64,000 bases of DNA from positions 310,001-374,000 of the forward strand of contig FUZG01000004.1 in the NCBI GenBank assembly GCA_900168235.1, given 5' to 3'. The notes below the pieces were generated by a model, which saw nothing but the letters and a program-made list of their open reading frames with translations, ran no database searches and was not told where the DNA came from. The DNA comes from Lachnospiraceae bacterium. Lineage in GTDB: Bacteria; Bacillota; Clostridia; Lachnospirales; Lachnospiraceae. Both the position numbers and the translations under genes were made by a program. Positions 62,851-64,000 of the stretch are shown one piece after another; the first letter of the stretch is position 1; the number at the start of each line of letters is the position of its first letter.

Positions 62851-64000
62851 TTACTTTGCACCGTCAATAGCAGCCCACTGCTCTTCGATCTGAGCACATG
62901 CCGCATCCTTGTCGATCTCTCCTGCCAGATAAGACTGAAGGATCTGGCCGCATACCTGATGCCAGCTGTCTGTTGAGTAGCAGATAGCGAGTGCGCCTGC
63001 ACCATCCTTCTCAGCAAGTGCTGAACCCTGCTTGATAACTTCAAACTCTGACTCAGCATCGGAAATGATAGGCGGAACAACTCCGGCTACATCATTAAAC
63101 CATGCCTTTCCATAATCAGATGTGTACCACCAGTTTACGAAATCAAGTGTTGCCTGGAGATTCGGAGAATCCTTTGATACATGAAGCGCCTGATCGGAAC
63201 CTGAGATAACCTTGCTCTCTGCCGGATCTTCTGTTGTAGGATAGCCCACAAAACCTATCTTCAGATCAGGATTGATAGCGAGGCAGTCTGCTTCGATCCA
63301 TGCGCCCTGTCCAAGAGTGATGGCAACTTCACCTGTTGCAAATGCTGCCTCTTCTGCTGCGAGGTCAGTTTCAAGAGGCTTGTCATCGCCATACTTTACA
63401 GCGAGATCAAGGAACTCAAAGAAATTGTCATAAAGTTCAGGATAATCAGAAACCTTTGCTTCGCCCTTTTCAAATTTTTGTACAAGCTCTGCTGTGCTGA
63501 TGCCTGCTCCATCTGCTGCTGCATTTACAAAGCTCTGATAGCAGTGCTTAAATACCCACCACTCTGCAAAACCTGTTGTGAAAGGCTTATGTCCTGCAGC
63601 CTGCAGCTTCTCACATGTTTCCTTGAGACCTGACAGAGTCTTCGGAAATTCCTTTATTCCGACTTCATCAAAGATTTCCTTGTTATAAAGGATACCGAAA
63701 TAATTACCCTTGATAGCGATACCGTAGCATCCCTTGCCGCCTTGCTCTGTGGAGCTCATTGCTGCAGCTACCGCAGGATCGATGGTCTCCATCAGCGGTT
63801 CATTGCTCAGGTCATATGAATACTCAAGGTAAGTGTCGATTTCTTTTCCTGATGTAGATGAGAAAATATCAGGAACCTCGCCGGAATTGAGCTTTGCCTT
63901 GAGAAGTGTCGGATAATCGTTCTGAGTGGTCTCATAATTAATGGTAACGTCCGGTGCAACTTCCTTATATGCATCAATGAGCTCATTTATCGCATCTGCA
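62851..64000 (-). CDS. ABC sugar-transporter solute-binding protein (5' end outside window)
   Basis: An extracellular binding protein of the sugar (family 1) ABC class. The frame is open to the window edge; about 383 C-terminal residues are present and the signal peptide is missing. The internal ATG at 63792 is not the start, because in-frame coding with family features continues upstream (NELIDAYKEVAPDVTINYET, LNSGEVPDIFSSTSG). Other features: GIAIKGNYFGILYNKEIFDEVGIKEFP-like segment, TGEVAITLGQGAWIEAD, and NWWYTSDYGKAWFNDVAGVVPP. Permease genes are not downstream; they are expected beyond the right edge. Likely to bind xylo-oligosaccharides, by context only. Confidence 0.9.
   Translation of the reverse strand, partial: ADAINELIDAYKEVAPDVTINYETTQNDYPTLLKAKLNSGEVPDIFSSTSGKEIDTYLEYSYDLSNEPLMETIDPAVAAAMSSTEQGGKGCYGIAIKGNYFGILYNKEIFDEVGIKEFPKTLSGLKETCEKLQAAGHKPFTTGFAEWWVFKHCYQSFVNAAADGAGISTAELVQKFEKGEAKVSDYPELYDNFFEFLDLAVKYGDDKPLETDLAAEEAAFATGEVAITLGQGAWIEADCLAINPDLKIGFVGYPTTEDPAESKVISGSDQALHVSKDSPNLQATLDFVNWWYTSDYGKAWFNDVAGVVPPIISDAESEFEVIKQGSALAEKDGAGALAICYSTDSWHQVCGQILQSYLAGEIDKDAACAQIEEQWAAIDGAK

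Noticed and set aside
62851-63792. ATG at 63792 as the true start of the sugar-binding protein
   Set aside because: The frame continues in the same family upstream to the window edge, and a secreted binding protein needs a signal peptide, which this start would lack.
1-64000. CRISPR arrays, tRNA and rRNA genes, transposases, prophage genes
   Set aside because: No regularly spaced repeats, cloverleaf sequences, rRNA motifs or recombinase-like proteins were found on either strand.

Overview
The window looks like a chromosomal segment of a low-to-moderate GC Gram-positive bacterium of class Clostridia, most probably a gut or rumen Lachnospiraceae. The reasons are the conserved Firmicutes order plsX-acpP-rnc-smc-ftsY-ylxM-ffh-rpsP-khpA-rimM-trmD-rplS-rbgA-rnhB-ylqG-ylqH, the strong GGAGG ribosome sites, paired UPF0210 and UPF0237 genes, a GlcT/LicT-type antiterminated PTS, and secreted proteins with plain Gram-positive signal peptides. 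The genus is an inference from gene content; no rRNA is present. Almost everything is on the minus strand. Only tmcAL, ade, a DUF2232 gene and a yjiH-like gene are on the plus strand.

Layout: (1) 1-22.6 kb is the RNA/ribosome/secretion core, read right to left: rpmF, plsX, acpP, rnc, smc, ftsY, then ilvA as an insertion, ylxM, ffh, rpsP, khpA, rimM, trmD, two large secreted subtilases as a second insertion, rplS, lepB, rbgA, lepB, rnhB, a FliK-like protein and a stand-alone FlhB C-terminal-domain protein. (2) 22.6-23.3 kb is a gene-poor stretch with a MITE-like palindromic repeat, a doubtful 60-residue ORF and a second repeat copy. (3) 23.3-37.3 kb holds tmcAL, UPF0210/UPF0237, a beta-lactamase-fold hydrolase, a large FtsA-like ATPase, coaE, polA, a small zinc-finger membrane protein, adenine deaminase, shikimate kinase and a DUF2232 membrane protein. 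(4) 37.3-51.3 kb is accessory: a GGDEF protein, a large unknown secreted protein, licT with a RAT-controlled glucose-type PTS permease, metY, a TRAP transporter whose membrane subunit is fused to its solute-binding protein, and a chemoreceptor. (5) 51.3-56.1 kb is a compact type IV pilus-like operon: a PilC/GspF platform, four small single-span proteins and PilT, but no PilB, with an RNase HI behind it. (6) 56.3-64 kb holds a YjiH-family membrane protein, then a carbohydrate locus made of a sugar-binding protein (cut by the window edge), a YicI-type GH31 alpha-xylosidase, a YesM-type sensor kinase and an AraC-type response regulator.

How it fits together: the left third is essential translation, SRP targeting, chromosome and lipid machinery. 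The right half shows a motile-type, saccharolytic anaerobe with glucose PTS uptake, xylo-oligosaccharide side-chain removal, secreted proteolysis, organic-acid TRAP uptake, chemotaxis and a pilus-like machine. The items most worth a second look are the DctM-DctP fusion, the PilT-only pilus-like operon with its unrecognised small proteins, the FtsA-like ATPase with repeated beta-grasp-like modules, and the dispersed palindromic repeats. No CRISPR array, tRNA, rRNA, transposase or prophage was seen.
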